A stretch of 64,000 nt of DNA from Lethocerus indicus (lineage: Eukaryota; Arthropoda; Insecta; Hemiptera; Belostomatidae): positions 14,116,604 through 14,180,603 of the forward strand of contig JACDQD010000011.1 in NCBI GenBank assembly GCA_019843655.1. The letters are read 5' to 3'. The notes beneath the pieces are model-generated. The model worked only from the letters and a program-made list of their open reading frames with translations, made no database searches and was not told the DNA's origin. This document shows positions 1 to 12,231 of this stretch, piece after piece (position 1 is the stretch's first letter; every line of letters starts with the position of its first letter). The translations under genes were made by a program, and so were the position numbers.

Positions 1-288
1 CACTTTGGATGTTTTTTGGGCATCCTCACTGCACTGTCACTTTCACTTGAACTGTGGTGGTTGTTGTGTGTGTATATATACGTGTCTTGTTATTGTGGAC
101 AGTAGATGTGAAAGTGACAGTGCAGTGAGGATGCCCAAAAAACATCCAAAGTGCTAACAGTGACTAACACCGCTACTGAAGATGGCGAGCGGCCGAAACC
201 GGTCTAGCAAAAGACCAAACCAGCGAGAGGAGACAGAAACATCACGAACCTACAGTATTCCAACCCCTCGCAGACCACAAAACAGGTA
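1..288 (+). mobile_element. Foldback MITE, copy A (left end cut by window edge)
   Basis: This is a non-coding foldback element. Positions 1-46 and 108-153 are perfect inverted repeats of 46 bp around a 61-nt TG-rich loop. The right arm continues outward through the family core (CTACTGAAGATGGCGAGC, then ACCGGTCTAGCAAAAGACC) to the terminal motif CCACAAAACAGGTAT near 275-289. Comparison with the copies at 27.9 kb and 41.8 kb shows that the complete right arm (108 to about 288) is a terminal inverted repeat of about 180 bp. The left arm should therefore continue upstream of base 1. The ATG at 182 opens a 61-codon frame inside the arm, which is not a gene. No transposase is present, so the element is non-autonomous. 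Confidence 0.8.
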
Positions 289-290
289 TA

Positions 291-830
291 TTAAATATTC
301 TTTATTATTATTTATCCGAAGAAATATATTCATCATCTCCCAGATTTTAGCCGATATTTGGGCTTAGGATAATTTACATCCGCTACCCTAATGTTATAAC
401 AGCGAAGAAGGGGCACAATTTGGCCCACAAGGGCCATGTGATCAAAGCGTCTGCCTTGTGTACGTAATAATTAAATTTTTTTTTTTGCCGCGAGTTCTTT
501 TACCGCCTCCAACATATCTCTCCCGGATCTTAACGGTCTGAGTGTGTGAATTCCCAAATGTGCCCAGCGAGATGTCGCGCTGCGGACACATGGCCGAGCA
601 GAGCGGCTTCCGGTCCCACTTTACGAGGCTGGCTGCATTTCCCTCGGTGGAGAAAACCTTACCCGTTCGAGAGTCCAATTTACATACAATGAGGATACAG
701 TCAAAGGCTGAAAGGTAATTGGGGCTCGGGAGTTGCGCCCGGTCACTGAATGAGGGCCATAAGACGCTCTAATTAAACGGCTAATTATCCTCCAGTGCCT
801 ACTTTGTCAGCAGGACAGGTAAATGAGAGT
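291..830. other. Unique sequence between MITE and AT-rich block
   Basis: This stretch is mixed-composition DNA with no recognisable gene. A T-rich run near 475-486 precedes a moderately GC-rich part (500-780). The 78-codon minus-strand frame here has no domain or splice context and is not called. Confidence 0.5.
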
Positions 831-1084
831 ACGATTTAAATTAGCCTATGCCTAAATTCGTTATAAACAGTAAAACGAACACAAACATGTGTGAAATGTT
901 ACAACAGTGAATAAAACACTTCCACAATAAACAATACAATTTTATGATGCGCAATGTGATCAAGTAGTATAGAGGAAAACATGAAGATTTGTAAAGGTAT
1001 TTATCAGAAATATTATTAAAATGAAGATTTCTATTAGAATATCTATAAAAAGAAATAAACTCACTAAGACCACAAAACTATAGT

Positions 1085-2875
1085 TAGGGTATGTCCTAAA
1101 ATGAATTAGAAAAGAATCCCATAAAATATTATGGTTTCAATGAACACTGTACATCATATGATTTAAGACTTAAGTTAATACTTCAAGTAATGGATATAGG
1201 CCTTAACAAATTAATCTTAAAGACACAAGTACCACAAGTAAAACTTTTTAAAAATAAAATGTATGTATACATTATGTTTTTAATAATATATACATCATTG
1301 TATATATTCCAGCTAACAAGGTTTTCTTTGTTATATGCATATTCCACTTGGGCAGGATAGAACAGTGAAATAAAAAATAAAATAATGTTAAGAACAAGAA
1401 AGAAACCCTCCCAGGCCACCAAGTAGATATTAAAGCAAACTAAAACTAATCAGAAATATTATTAAAAAGAAAAGAATTAACAAGAGTGTGGAATGAAAGA
1501 ATATATAACCATGAACACATCTTATTGAACCAAAAAGTTGGATTACTTTGGTAGGTAAATGAGAAAGTTGCTGAATTAGTTTCTTAGCAAATTGGAAATG
1601 TAAAAATTTAAATGGTAAAATGTCAGTAGAAAATTTGCTTTAGATGTATAAGTTCTTCTAAAAGCATATTTGGGAATGAAACATTATTGGTGGTATTGCA
1701 AGAAAACCGAAAGAACAAGACAGTAATAATTGATCAAAATTTGGTTCATTGAAACACAGCAGTAAAATTAATACCCATCGAAATCTACACAAATTGTAAG
1801 CAAAAAGAATCACGTGTCTATTTAAAATTCTTGACATAATGTGTAAATTACTGTGGTCCATTACTATTAATGCACAAAACAAAAAGACAACTGTTTTTAT
1901 GAATTAGTTTCTTCTACAAAGTCCCAAAACTACATAAACATCTATATAACTACATAAATCATAAATGAATGATAAAAAGATTATTCAAATTGAATTATTT
2001 GGCAATCTGTTCAAATTTCAGACATTTTTCAATAACTACTGGCAGAAATGATGAATTTATATCATATAATATGCACGTTGTTACCATAAAATATATTACT
2101 CAAAGAGTCATCAGAAAAGCTCAATGAATTACAAATTGCATTATTAAATGAGATAAGGTAATTGCCTAATGTATAAACGCTTATCAGGAAGTACGAATTT
2201 TAAGTCCACTTTTACTAATTTCTTACTTTCTTTACTAATTCTTATAATGTTAAAAATACTTAAATGAAACAAAATAACTTGCCCTTAAAACATTGAGAGC
2301 CATAACAACTAATTAAAAATATTTTTTTATTGTGTGAAGGACTTAATGCGGCCTATTACTATTAATCACCCCATTATTACCATCAATGAACTGATGTCTG
2401 AAAGAATATTTCAACAAACTAATAGCTAAGCACAAAGATAATGATTTTCCAAACAGAATAGAGTCCAAAAACCATATTAATGAATGATAAAAGGCCATTC
2501 AAATATGAATTACTTAAAAATCTGTTCAAATCTCAGATAACTACTAGTAGAAATTATAGATTTATAGAACTTAATATGTGATATCATTATCATAATATAT
2601 AATACTCATAATATAATAATAAGATCTCATAAAAGCTCTAATACAAATGTAGCTTAATATGTAAATGCTTAACAAGCAGTGTAAATCTTAAAGACAATTT
2701 ATTAAATGAATGAAAATATTTTCTTATAAATTTGAAGATTATATATATTATAATAACATTCAAAAGGCTTAATTGAAACAAAATAAATTTGCGTTAAAAC
2801 ATTGTAAGCCATAACTGCTAAATAGTTGTGCAATTTTTCTGGTAAAACATAATTACTGCATGCAATAGTATACTC

Positions 2876-2940
<65 letters not shown>

Positions 2941-3690
2941 AAATGTAAGAGTTAAACACATTTCATATCATACCCTTCATCTTGGAGATAGTAAATTATG
3001 GATAAAATATGAATTCATGTGTTAAATGTGAAAAGATAGGAGAAAATTTTTTTGAATATATATTGTATTAGGGCAGCTACATTTTAAAAAGGAATTAATC
3101 AAATCCTGATTTATCTTCAGTAAAATGTGTTTAATTTGCTTAAATGGTTTAATCTGCTAATTTTTGAAGTCAAATTAACAAACTAAAATGCAATAAGAAA
3201 TATGGAAAAAAAGTGAGAAGCAAAAAAAAAATGGCTCCAATGCATCAATTTCATGATTAGGTTAGGTTTCATTTAATTCTCCTTTTAAAAATTTTCTGGC
3301 TACTAAAACGGCATTTTTCCTTTAAAAAATGTTTTTTGTTGCTTATAATACATATATTTAACAGAATTATGTATTGTAATTAACGTTTCATTGTTCAGTG
3401 AATGCTGAATTATGAACTACAGAACATTGAAAGAAAATAGAAGTAATTGTAGAGAATTAGTGGAGGATAGAACATTGTAACATGCTATTGGGTATCCCAA
3501 TGTATAATATTTATGATAACTAATTAGTTAAAATAAAGGAACTTTACCTGAATTGTAAACTGGAAAAAGTTAAAGCCCGGTACACTCAACCGACGCGAAC
3601 TCTGCGCACAAACTAACATCATACACCGCCCTGCCGCTAGGTAGCAGCACAAACTACGCTCTCTAAATTTCAGTAGAAAAACCAAAATTT
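1085..3690. repeat. AT-rich unit 1
   Basis: This is the first copy of the duplicated AT-rich unit. It carries a single copy of the segment that is triplicated in unit 2 (here about 2,620-2,990), and that copy is interrupted by a 60-bp AT microsatellite. The tail at 3,570-3,690 is much richer in GC (CCGACGCG, GCCGCTAGG). Confidence 0.7.
2879..2938. repeat. (AT)30 microsatellite
   Basis: Uninterrupted AT dinucleotide array of about 60 bp. The corresponding positions in unit 2 (about 5,901, 6,278 and 6,657) have only three to five AT or TA repeats, so this expansion postdates the duplication. Confidence 0.95.
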
Positions 3691-5095
3691 TTCATTTTTT
3701 AAAAAGAATAGTATCCAAAATTGAATTAGAAAAGAATACCATAAAATATTATATGATTTTAATGAATACTTTAATTAATCTTCCCTTATGTATTTACAAC
3801 TTAAGTTAATACTTCAAGCAGTGGATGTAGGTCTGGACAAGTTAAACTTAGAGACACAAGTACCAGAAGTAAAACATTTTAAAAATTAAAATGTTTGTAT
3901 ACAGTATGTTTTTCATAATATATATGTGGTACTGAATCATTGTATATATTCCAACTAACAAGGTTTTCTTTGTTATATGCATATTTCACTTGGGTAGTCT
4001 AGAACAGTGAAATTAAAATAAAATATTGTTAGAACATGAAAGAAACTCTCCAGGCCACCAAGTAGATATTAAAGCAAACTAAAACTAATCAGAAATATTG
4101 TTAAAAAGAAAAGAATTAACAAGAGTGTGGATGGAAAGAATATTTAACCAGAAACAGAGCTTATTGGAATGAAAAGTTAGATTACTTTGTCAACTAAATA
4201 AAAAAATTGTTGAATTAGTTTCTCAGCAAACTGGAAATATGAAATTTTAAATGGTAAAACCTCATTGGAAAATTTGTTTGGATGTATAAGTTCTTCTAAG
4301 AGAATAGTTGGGAATGAAACTTTATTGGTGGAGCATGTATTGCAAGAGCACCCAAAAAACAATACAGTAGTAATTGATCAAAATTTTGCTTCATTCAAAC
4401 ACAACAGTAAAATTAATACCCACTGAAATCTACAGGAATTATAAGCAAAAGGAATCAAGTATCTACTTAAAATTCTTTTCATAATGTGTAAATTACTGTG
4501 GTCCATTACTATTAATCACCCAATTACAGGGGTCCCACATTACTGAAGGGAGTTTTGAGAAAAGTATTTTACAAATATCAAGTATCATATGCCCTTCTTA
4601 GATAAAAACTAACATCTAAGAGAAAAGACAACAGTTTTTATGAATAAGTTTGTTCTACACAGTCCCAAAACTCCAAATAAATGAATGATAGAAGGATTAT
4701 TCAATCTGAATTATTTTAAAATCTGTTCAAATCTCAGAAATATTCCAATAACTACTGACAGAAATTACAGATTCATATCATATATGTGAAATTGTTAAAA
4801 TGAAATATATTCCTCTAATTACACAATGAGTCATGAGAAAAGCTTAATGAATTAAAAATAGCATTATTAAATGAGAGAAGGTAGTTACTTAATATATAAA
4901 TGCTTATCAGACAGTAAAAATGTGAAGTCCACTTCATTATTTAAATGCAAATATACTTTTACTAATTTGTTCAACATAAATATTCTTATAATGTTAAAAA
5001 TACTTAGATGAAACAAAATAACTTGCCCTTAAAACATTGAAACCCATAACAACTAATTAAAAATATTGTTTTATTGTGTGAAGCACTTAATGCGG

Positions 5096-5590
5096 TCTAT
5101 TACTATTAATCACCCCATTATTACCATCAATGAACTGATGTCTGAAAGAATGTTTAACAAACTAATAGCTGAGCAAAAAGATAATGATTTTCCAAACATA
5201 GTAGAGTCCAAAAACCATATTAATGAATGATAGAAGGCTATTCAAATATGAATTACTTAAAAATCTGTTCAAATCTCATATAACTACTAGCAGAAATTAT
5301 AGATTTATAGCACTTAATATGTGACATCATTATCATAAACTATAATACATAATAATGTGGTTTATCACTATTAATCACCCTATTATTACCATCACTGAAA
5401 AAATGTCTGGAAGAATGTCTGAAAGAATGAAGTTGGAAGACAATGTTCTTCATAAATTAGCTACTGGTACATTTAGATTCCAAAAACCATATTAATGAAT
5501 GATGTTTTCTAATGGATGATATAAGGCTATCCAAATATGAATTACATACAAATCTGTTCAAATCTATAACTACTGGCAGAAATAATAGAT
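5096..5590. repeat. ~240-bp tandem duplication
   Basis: Sequence from TATTACTATTAATCACCCC at about 5,098 through CATATTAATGAATGAT and the run of GCAGAAATTATAG is repeated, with changes, from about 5,352 (TCACTATTAATCACCC) to 5,590. The single-copy equivalent in unit 1 is about 2,350-2,600. Confidence 0.7.
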
Positions 5591-5626
5591 TCATAATACT
5601 CATAATATAATAATAAGATCTCATAA

Positions 5627-6758
5627 AAGCTCTAGTAATTGTGAATTGCCTTACTAAATGATAAATGGTAGATACTTAATATATAAATGCTCAACAAGGA
5701 GTACAAATCTTAAGGGTGCTTTATTAAGTGAATTGAAAAGATATTCTTATAAATTTGAAGATTATATTTATTATAATAACATTCAAAAGGCTTAATTGAA
5801 TCAAAATAACTTCCCCTTAAAACATCCTGAGCCATAAGTACTAAATAGTTGTACAATTTTTCTGGTAAAACATAATTACTGCATGCAACTGTATACTCTA
5901 CATATATATCTAAATGCAACAGTTAAATACATTTTATATCATACCCTTCATCTTGGATGTAGTAAATTATGGATAAAATAAGAATTTATGTGTTAAGCTC
6001 TAGTAAGCTCTACTAATTGTGAATTTCCTTACTATATGATAAATGGTAGATACTTAATATATAAATGCTCAACATGGAGTACAAATCTTAAGGGTGCTTT
6101 ATTAAGTGAATTGAAAAGATATTCTTATAAATTTGAAGATCATATATATTATATTAACATTCAAAATGCTTAATTGAAACAAAATAAATTCCCGTTAAAA
6201 CATTGTAAGCCATAACTATCAAATAGTTGTGCAATTTTTCTGGTAAAACATAATTACTGCATGCAATTGTATACTCACATATATACCTAAATGCAACAGT
6301 TACATACATTTTATATTATACCCTCCATCTTGGAGGTAGTAAATTATGGATAAAATAAGAATTTATGTGTTAAGCTCTAGTAAGCTCTACTAATTGTGAA
6401 TTGCCTTACTAAATGGTAAATGGAAGATACTTAATATATAAATGCTCAACAAGGAGTACAAATCTTAAGGGTGCTTCATTAAGTGAATTGAAAAGATATT
6501 CTTATAAATTTGAAGATTATATATATTATAATAACATTCAAAAGGCTTAATTGAATCAAAATAACTTCCCCTTAAAACATCCATGAGCCATAACTACTAA
6601 ATAATTGTGCAATTTTTCTGGTAAAACATAATTACTGCATGCAACTGTATACTCTACATATATATCTAAATCCAACTGTTAAATACATTTTATATCATAC
6701 CCTTCATCTGGGAGGTTGTAAATTATGCATTATCTATGAGTTAAATGTGTAGAGGTAG
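5627..6758. repeat. 377-bp tandem repeat, three copies
   Basis: Equivalent start points (AAGCTCTA followed by TAATTGTGAATT) lie at 5,627, 6,005 and 6,382, giving spacings of 378 and 377 bp. Each copy runs through GGAGTACAAATCTTAAGG and TGGTAAAACATAATTACTGC to GTAAATTATGG. The junction phrase AATTTATGTGTTAAGCTC occurs at both internal boundaries, showing that copies 2 and 3 arose by the same event or by unequal exchange. Confidence 0.85.
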
Positions 6759-7210
6759 GAGAAAAATCTTTTGAATTATGGTATTAGGACATCAAAATGT
6801 AAAAAAGGAAATGTATCAAATCCTGATTTATCTTCAGTAAAATGCTTTTAATTTGCTTAAATAGTTTAATCTGCTAATTTCTGAAGTCAAATTAACAAAG
6901 TGAGAAGCAAAAAAAAATATGGCTCCAAGGCATCAAATATCCAGATCAGGTTAGGTTTCATTTAATTCTACTTTTAAACATTTTCCGGCAACTAAATCGG
7001 CATTTTTTTCTTTGTTACATGTTTTTCGTTGTTAATAATACAAATATCGGACATAATCGTTTATTGTAATTAAAGTTTCATTGTTCAGTGCATGCCCAGT
7101 TATCAACTACAGAACATGAAAAGAATATAGAAGTAATCGTAGAAATTTGTAACAGGCTATTTAGTATCCTAATGTCTAATAGTTATTAACACTAATTAGT
7201 TAAAATAAAG

Positions 7211-7230
7211 GAACTTTACCTGAATTTTTG
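7211..7230 (-). other. Acceptor/donor-like juxtaposition in unit 2
   Basis: Read on the minus strand this is ATTCAG followed directly by GTAAAGTT. It is matched at the same place in unit 1 (boundary 3,548/3,547). The upstream tract is A-rich rather than pyrimidine-rich, so it is a weak candidate recursive splice point. Confidence 0.2.
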
Positions 7231-8128
7231 AGTGGGAAAAGTTGAACCTCCTTAGACACTACCGGCACGGACCGACGCGCACAGACTACTGATTTGCATC
7301 ATCATAAAACACACATATAAAGCTCTAAATCTGCCCTTTTTTTATTTATTACCTAACGTATTACTTGATGTTACGGATGTAGGTCGGGTCGAATTAAGAT
7401 TCTACAAACAATTATATTATATGTATCCATCTCAGGTCAAGAACTATCAACCAGTAATATTTGTAATATGCTCAAAGTTATATATTACTTTTAAATAACT
7501 CTTAAAAATCTTAATTTAAAATTAATTCATTTAATTCCAAAATCTTCCAAGTTCTGCATGAGTTTTAGTTTCATTATAAATTAAATAAATATGTGTAAAA
7601 TTGTTTAAAATTTCATATCAGAATACATCTGTATCACCAGTCATGTTTGGTTTAAATGTAAAGCAATAGTTTGTATAAGTTTAGGAATAAAAATTGATTA
7701 ACTTGGATAATAAAAGTATGTGTCTTACATGCAATAATTATATAGATTTAGAATACAATATTTTAGATAAAACACTAAATTCAAGTTTGTATCTGTACTT
7801 AAGAGACCACTGTCTGGACTTTGTTAATCCCAGTCTTAGCTTCCTCTCACACTACACCCCACCAAAACTACACTGTACTTTATAGGCATTGGTACTTACT
7901 GCCTAAAAGTAAGGCACCACTTCTAGTGTAATACTTTATACTGTTTGTGGAGTTCAAATCGGCTTAAAACTTTAAAGCTGTAACTGAACAAGTTCCACTG
8001 CAAGCCTCGAAGACATTGGCCAAAATAAATAACAGATCATATCGGGGCGTCGGCACGTTTAATTCCTTCGGGATTGTAAAAAGCCCCTATCCAGGAGTAC
8101 ACACACAGACAGACACAGATGTAGAGGC

Positions 8129-8150
8129 GAGAGAGAGAGAGAGAGAGAGA
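8129..8150. repeat. (GA)11 microsatellite
   Basis: Uninterrupted GA dinucleotide run. Confidence 0.95.
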
Positions 8151-9667
8151 CCGGGCCAGAACAACGGCGGGGAGATAGGCATCTCTTAAACGAGGAGTCG
8201 GGACAATAAATTAAACGGTGAAGGGGGAATGATAAAGTCATAAATAAAATGTAAACAGGTCCGGGTGTGGGGCGAGGGGGAGGAAATAACGAAAGCGTGC
8301 ACAGAGGATCCGGGGATTGTTTGTTCTGAGGTTACTTGGGGTGGATGGGGGGCGGAGGATGGGGGAGGGCTCGAGGGGACTTGTAATAAAAACGCTTCGG
8401 CGTTGAGATATACGAGCCGGCCACCGTCACAGCCAATACCACTTGCGACCCGAATTAAGATAACTTGGGCCGGTATTTTAAATCGAAATGTGCCAGCCGA
8501 TGCGGCCACGCTTTATCTGCACAGAAGACTAAGGCGGAGTCCTCGCACGACTCGAAGTTAAAGGAATAAAACGACGCAACAGTCGCGTTCAAACTGATAA
8601 TTTCAAATGCACTTTTCATAGTGTTCATCGGATTGCAATCGGCAATCGTTTGGATTTCATTGAGATAAATTCGATCAAATCAAAATGCGATAACTGAAAC
8701 TTGTATGTAAACGAAAAAAGTTTCCGGGTACAATTTCGCAGTAAGCCGGGAATACCTGATATCGTGGAAACCTCTTTCCACGTAAGCAGCTGAACAACAC
8801 AGTCGACTTAGTCAAGTAGTCGAGTTTTGGAATGTTAAAAATGTACACGTTCTTGCACCGTCTCTATCGCGCCGAGAGAATGGGTAATTTCCATTCTGTC
8901 AAGTCACTGAGAAATACTTCATTCCGTCCTTCACTGCGCCACATTTACAATTTAAAATTAATATAATTTATCAATTCGTTACCTCGTCGAAAAGAACATC
9001 TTCCGGTGAACCTTTGAAATATGCAAATGGAAAGGATGTACTGTAAACTATACGCACATATATCCGAACAATAAGATAAGAGGATACATAGGAAAATCCT
9101 GACGGAGTTTGGACATCCGTAATTAATTTTGCGATCGTAGATCTCATACCAATTTAGTATTTTCTTAAACTGTTTCAGCAGTACAGGTGAGATTTCCGCA
9201 CATTAAAAAAATGAGAGAAAATATCGAAAATGAAGTTATTTTGGACTTAATTAATAATAATAAATAAACAATTTTTTAAAATTATTTTTAGTACGTTGTT
9301 AGATACCATTTTAAAGAATATTATCCTAGTACAAATAACGGCAGGAACTTTTGGCCTCCCAATGTGTTTGCGGAGGAAAGAATGATCCGAAATTGGAATG
9401 GAGGTCCACAAAATCTAGTTATGTAAATCTTTCGATGTTTACCTAGCATTTTTGGTCCGTTGAACCCCTACCAGGACAGGAATACGTCGGGAGAATCTCG
9501 GGTGACACAAGGGTGCGGTACTGCTGCCTCTACCTGTCGCGGCGAACCCTTTACCCGTCTGGAAGGGGAATTAGGTGGGGACCCGGCGGCACTTTCATGG
9601 ATTAGCGGCCCCAGGAGAGGGCCCTTCTTCATATTTCAGCCCGCCCGGGCCACAAAGGCGGGATTAG

Positions 9668-9684
9668 CCCCCGCTTCACGGGGG
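9668..9684. other. Perfect GC stem-loop
   Basis: CCCCCG and CGGGGG form a perfect 6-bp stem with a 5-nt loop (CTTCA). It sits 3 bp before a 24-bp AT palindrome. The pair looks like a stem-loop doublet, but its function is unknown. Confidence 0.7.
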
Positions 9685-9687
9685 TAA

Positions 9688-9711
9688 AAAATATTGTTAT
9701 AACAATATTTT
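9688..9711. other. Perfect 24-bp AT palindrome
   Basis: AAAATATTGTTA is followed immediately by its exact reverse complement, TAACAATATTTT, with no loop. Chance occurrence of a 24-bp perfect palindrome is low even in AT-rich DNA. Confidence 0.85.
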
Positions 9712-12193
9712 CATTGTGGGTTTACAGGGGGGATGGAAGGGGGCGGAGGAGGGTGGCAAGGCCACAAAACACGAGGGTAGCCTCCCGCCCTCACAAATGG
9801 GCCTTGAAGATAAATATATACAGTGAAAGGACACCACTAGACAGTATCTTGGATACCCTCTACAGACACCCTCCGTCCAATTCTACTGAATCAGACCGAA
9901 TGAACTGAAAATTTCTACACCGTTGGGATCTACTTTCCAGGTTTCTACATCAGCGTCAGTTCATCCGAAACGCGTTAATAATTTCGCATTAAGAGACTTT
10001 ACTCTTGTTTCCTGTTAACAGAGTTTTCATGTTAAACGATTTACGAATTGATTCGACTCAGACAAATTGGTTTACTCCGATAAGTGGCGGAGTGCGACAT
10101 TAACAGTGTACATTAGCTCGGTCACATTGCCTTCCCGGTATTATTCGAAATGTCGACGTCATGCTCCAATTTGAATCCGACATTGAATATTGAACCAGCC
10201 GGCTCTGAGAAACGACGGGCCGGTTTAAATAATACTTATTCTCGACCGATGCTATTACTTGTGGGTGATTTAGCGTGGGTGTGTACGCTCCTCCTTCTTT
10301 CTTTCCTTTTTGGTGACATCATCACGCTTAAAAATACTAGTTGGCGCATTCGAAAACAGTTTCGAAATCGTTCCCAAAGGACGTCCTTAAAGAAAAACGC
10401 CCGACTGGCATTGACGAACGTCAATTTTCTTGGTACTGAGCCATTAATAAAATATGTGTTTCTTACCTACTGGGTATTTACGCGTTGCGAGCATTAAACT
10501 CGTACTTAATAATATTGTTATTTTAGAAGTGTTTCAATTAAATATAACTAATAATGGTCCAGAATTACTAAAGTTATACAAAATTTGGTTTAATATACCC
10601 TTTCCTACCTGGTGGTAGATCAATTATTGTTAATTTGTTAAAATACAAAGTGATTTTTACATTTTCTTATGAAATTTAAAATTGAAGACGATCCAAAACT
10701 ACGATTCATACAGCCCCTGAGCATTGTAGAATAATCGGCTTTTCGTCACAATAATAAAGGTAATTACGCGAGTATGATGCGTTTGGGATATCGACGCTGT
10801 ACCCTTGGCCCTATGCTGAACGTATTTCGGTTTTTCGCCATTCTGATTCTGTCAATAATATAGCGAGGCGAAGACACTTCACTGTGTTGAGTTTTTCAAA
10901 CAGGAGAGTGAAAATTGCGGGAGGTGAAATTTTAAAGTGGCCGCAAAAAAGGTGGTTGAACAGTAAAGTGCAACATTGGTACGGCTAATTTGCTTCTTAC
11001 GGAGAAAATCCCGGGTCTATCTCGTCGCCGGGTTAAATATTTTCTTCCAGTTTCCTTATCCCTAATATATTCTGTAATCGTGACTAGTCATCACAATATT
11101 TTAATGGCTAGGCGCCTCCGACATTCGGTTCTTCTTCCACTTATTTATTTTTTTTCCCGTTTCTAATTGCCTATTCATCGGCGATTGAAGACCTTGAAGC
11201 GACACAAATGTGGTGCGCATCTGTTTCCGAACTGTCGCCACTAGAAAAGCGTCCGAGCGGTGACGGCATCGGGCGTCGAAACCTCGGCCAAGACAAGGTT
11301 AAAACATCATCTTCCCGGTATCCACGGCCGAACGGCCTTAACGCCGGTCTCAACGGCGATTTATTTATTCGGCGTTTTAATTTAATGCCAGATCTCTCCG
11401 TCGGAATTTCAATTTTGTCACTCACAACGGGAACAATACGTATTTCCATTTCATAAATTTCCCCCAGGACAACTCTGCTGGGAGTTGATAATGCGATTAA
11501 GTCAAGAACATAATAATTTACAAGACGTTTTTTCGATAAAAACCGTTCTTCCTACTGCTCTTAATAATGATTTCAGAATTTATGCTGTCGGTCGAACCAT
11601 CAGTGCGAAGTGCACTGAAAAATTCAGTCGGGCTTAGCCGAGGGTAGGCATCCTCCTGGGGAGACTACTGAAGACCGCTGCGCCTATATTAATTTGAATA
11701 AGCCCTCAGCCCAACTCATCCGGGTAATACCCGCCCGCGTCCACAGATTTATATTATTCAAATGTTTTCCAGGTAACTGTCCACCTCGACTCTCGTTCCA
11801 GGTACAGTCCCCGACCACCCGTCCACAGACAGAATTAAATGGAACAGTTTAATTCCTGATTTAATAGTCCCCCCCCCGTTTTTTTAACCCCCGACCAAAA
11901 CGAATCCTGGACGGATAAGAACGCCAACAGAATCTTTCTTGACCCGAGGCGAGGACGATAATGGCAGTTGCTAGGACGGGCGAAGGACGAACTCGATAAT
12001 GCTCGCGGGTTTCCTGTTTAAATATCGACTTTAGGAAGCCGAATGTAAAAAAGCCTACATTGATTGACAGGTAAGTGGGACTGTTTGAGGAAAACGGTTA
12101 TCGAAGACAGCCTATTCCTCTGTCAAGAAAACTGAACTTTCCTCATCCGTTATTTCCAGTTACCAATACCGCTGTCAGGACGAATACTTACTG

Positions 12194-12231
12194 AATATCT
12201 AAAATTATTATAACATTATATTTTAGATATT
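12194..12231. other. 12-bp stem hairpin
   Basis: AATATCTAAAAT (12,194-12,205) pairs perfectly with ATTTTAGATATT (12,220-12,231) across a 14-nt AT loop. Confidence 0.7.

Larger units (their letters stand above)
3691..7330. repeat. AT-rich unit 2, internally expanded
   Basis: This is the second copy of the unit. Compared with unit 1 it has an extra 240-bp tandem duplication (5,096-5,335 and 5,352-5,590) and three copies of a 377-bp segment (5,627-6,758). The GC-richer tail at 7,245-7,290 parallels 3,570-3,690 in unit 1 but is well diverged. Confidence 0.7.
830..7960. repeat. AT-rich block built from two diverged ~3-kb tandem units
   Basis: Composition drops abruptly to very AT-rich at about 830 and recovers at about 7,960. 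Within the block, 1,085-3,620 (unit 1) is collinear with 3,710-7,290 (unit 2). Matching landmarks are 1,095/3,720, 1,660/4,302, 2,340/5,093, 2,640/5,625, 2,945/6,690 and 3,548/7,220. The offset grows from about 2.6 to 3.7 kb because unit 2 has internal tandem expansions. Each unit ends in a short GC-richer tail with an ACCGACGCG-like motif. No coding potential is visible: the longest frames are 60-79 codons of low complexity. It could be an old tandem segmental duplication or a degenerate repeat of unknown type. Confidence 0.75.

Noticed and set aside
12060..12085. Plus-strand GATTGACAG|GTAAGTGGG as a recursive splice site
   Set aside because: The preceding tract is not pyrimidine-rich, and it is on the strand opposite to the only supported gene.
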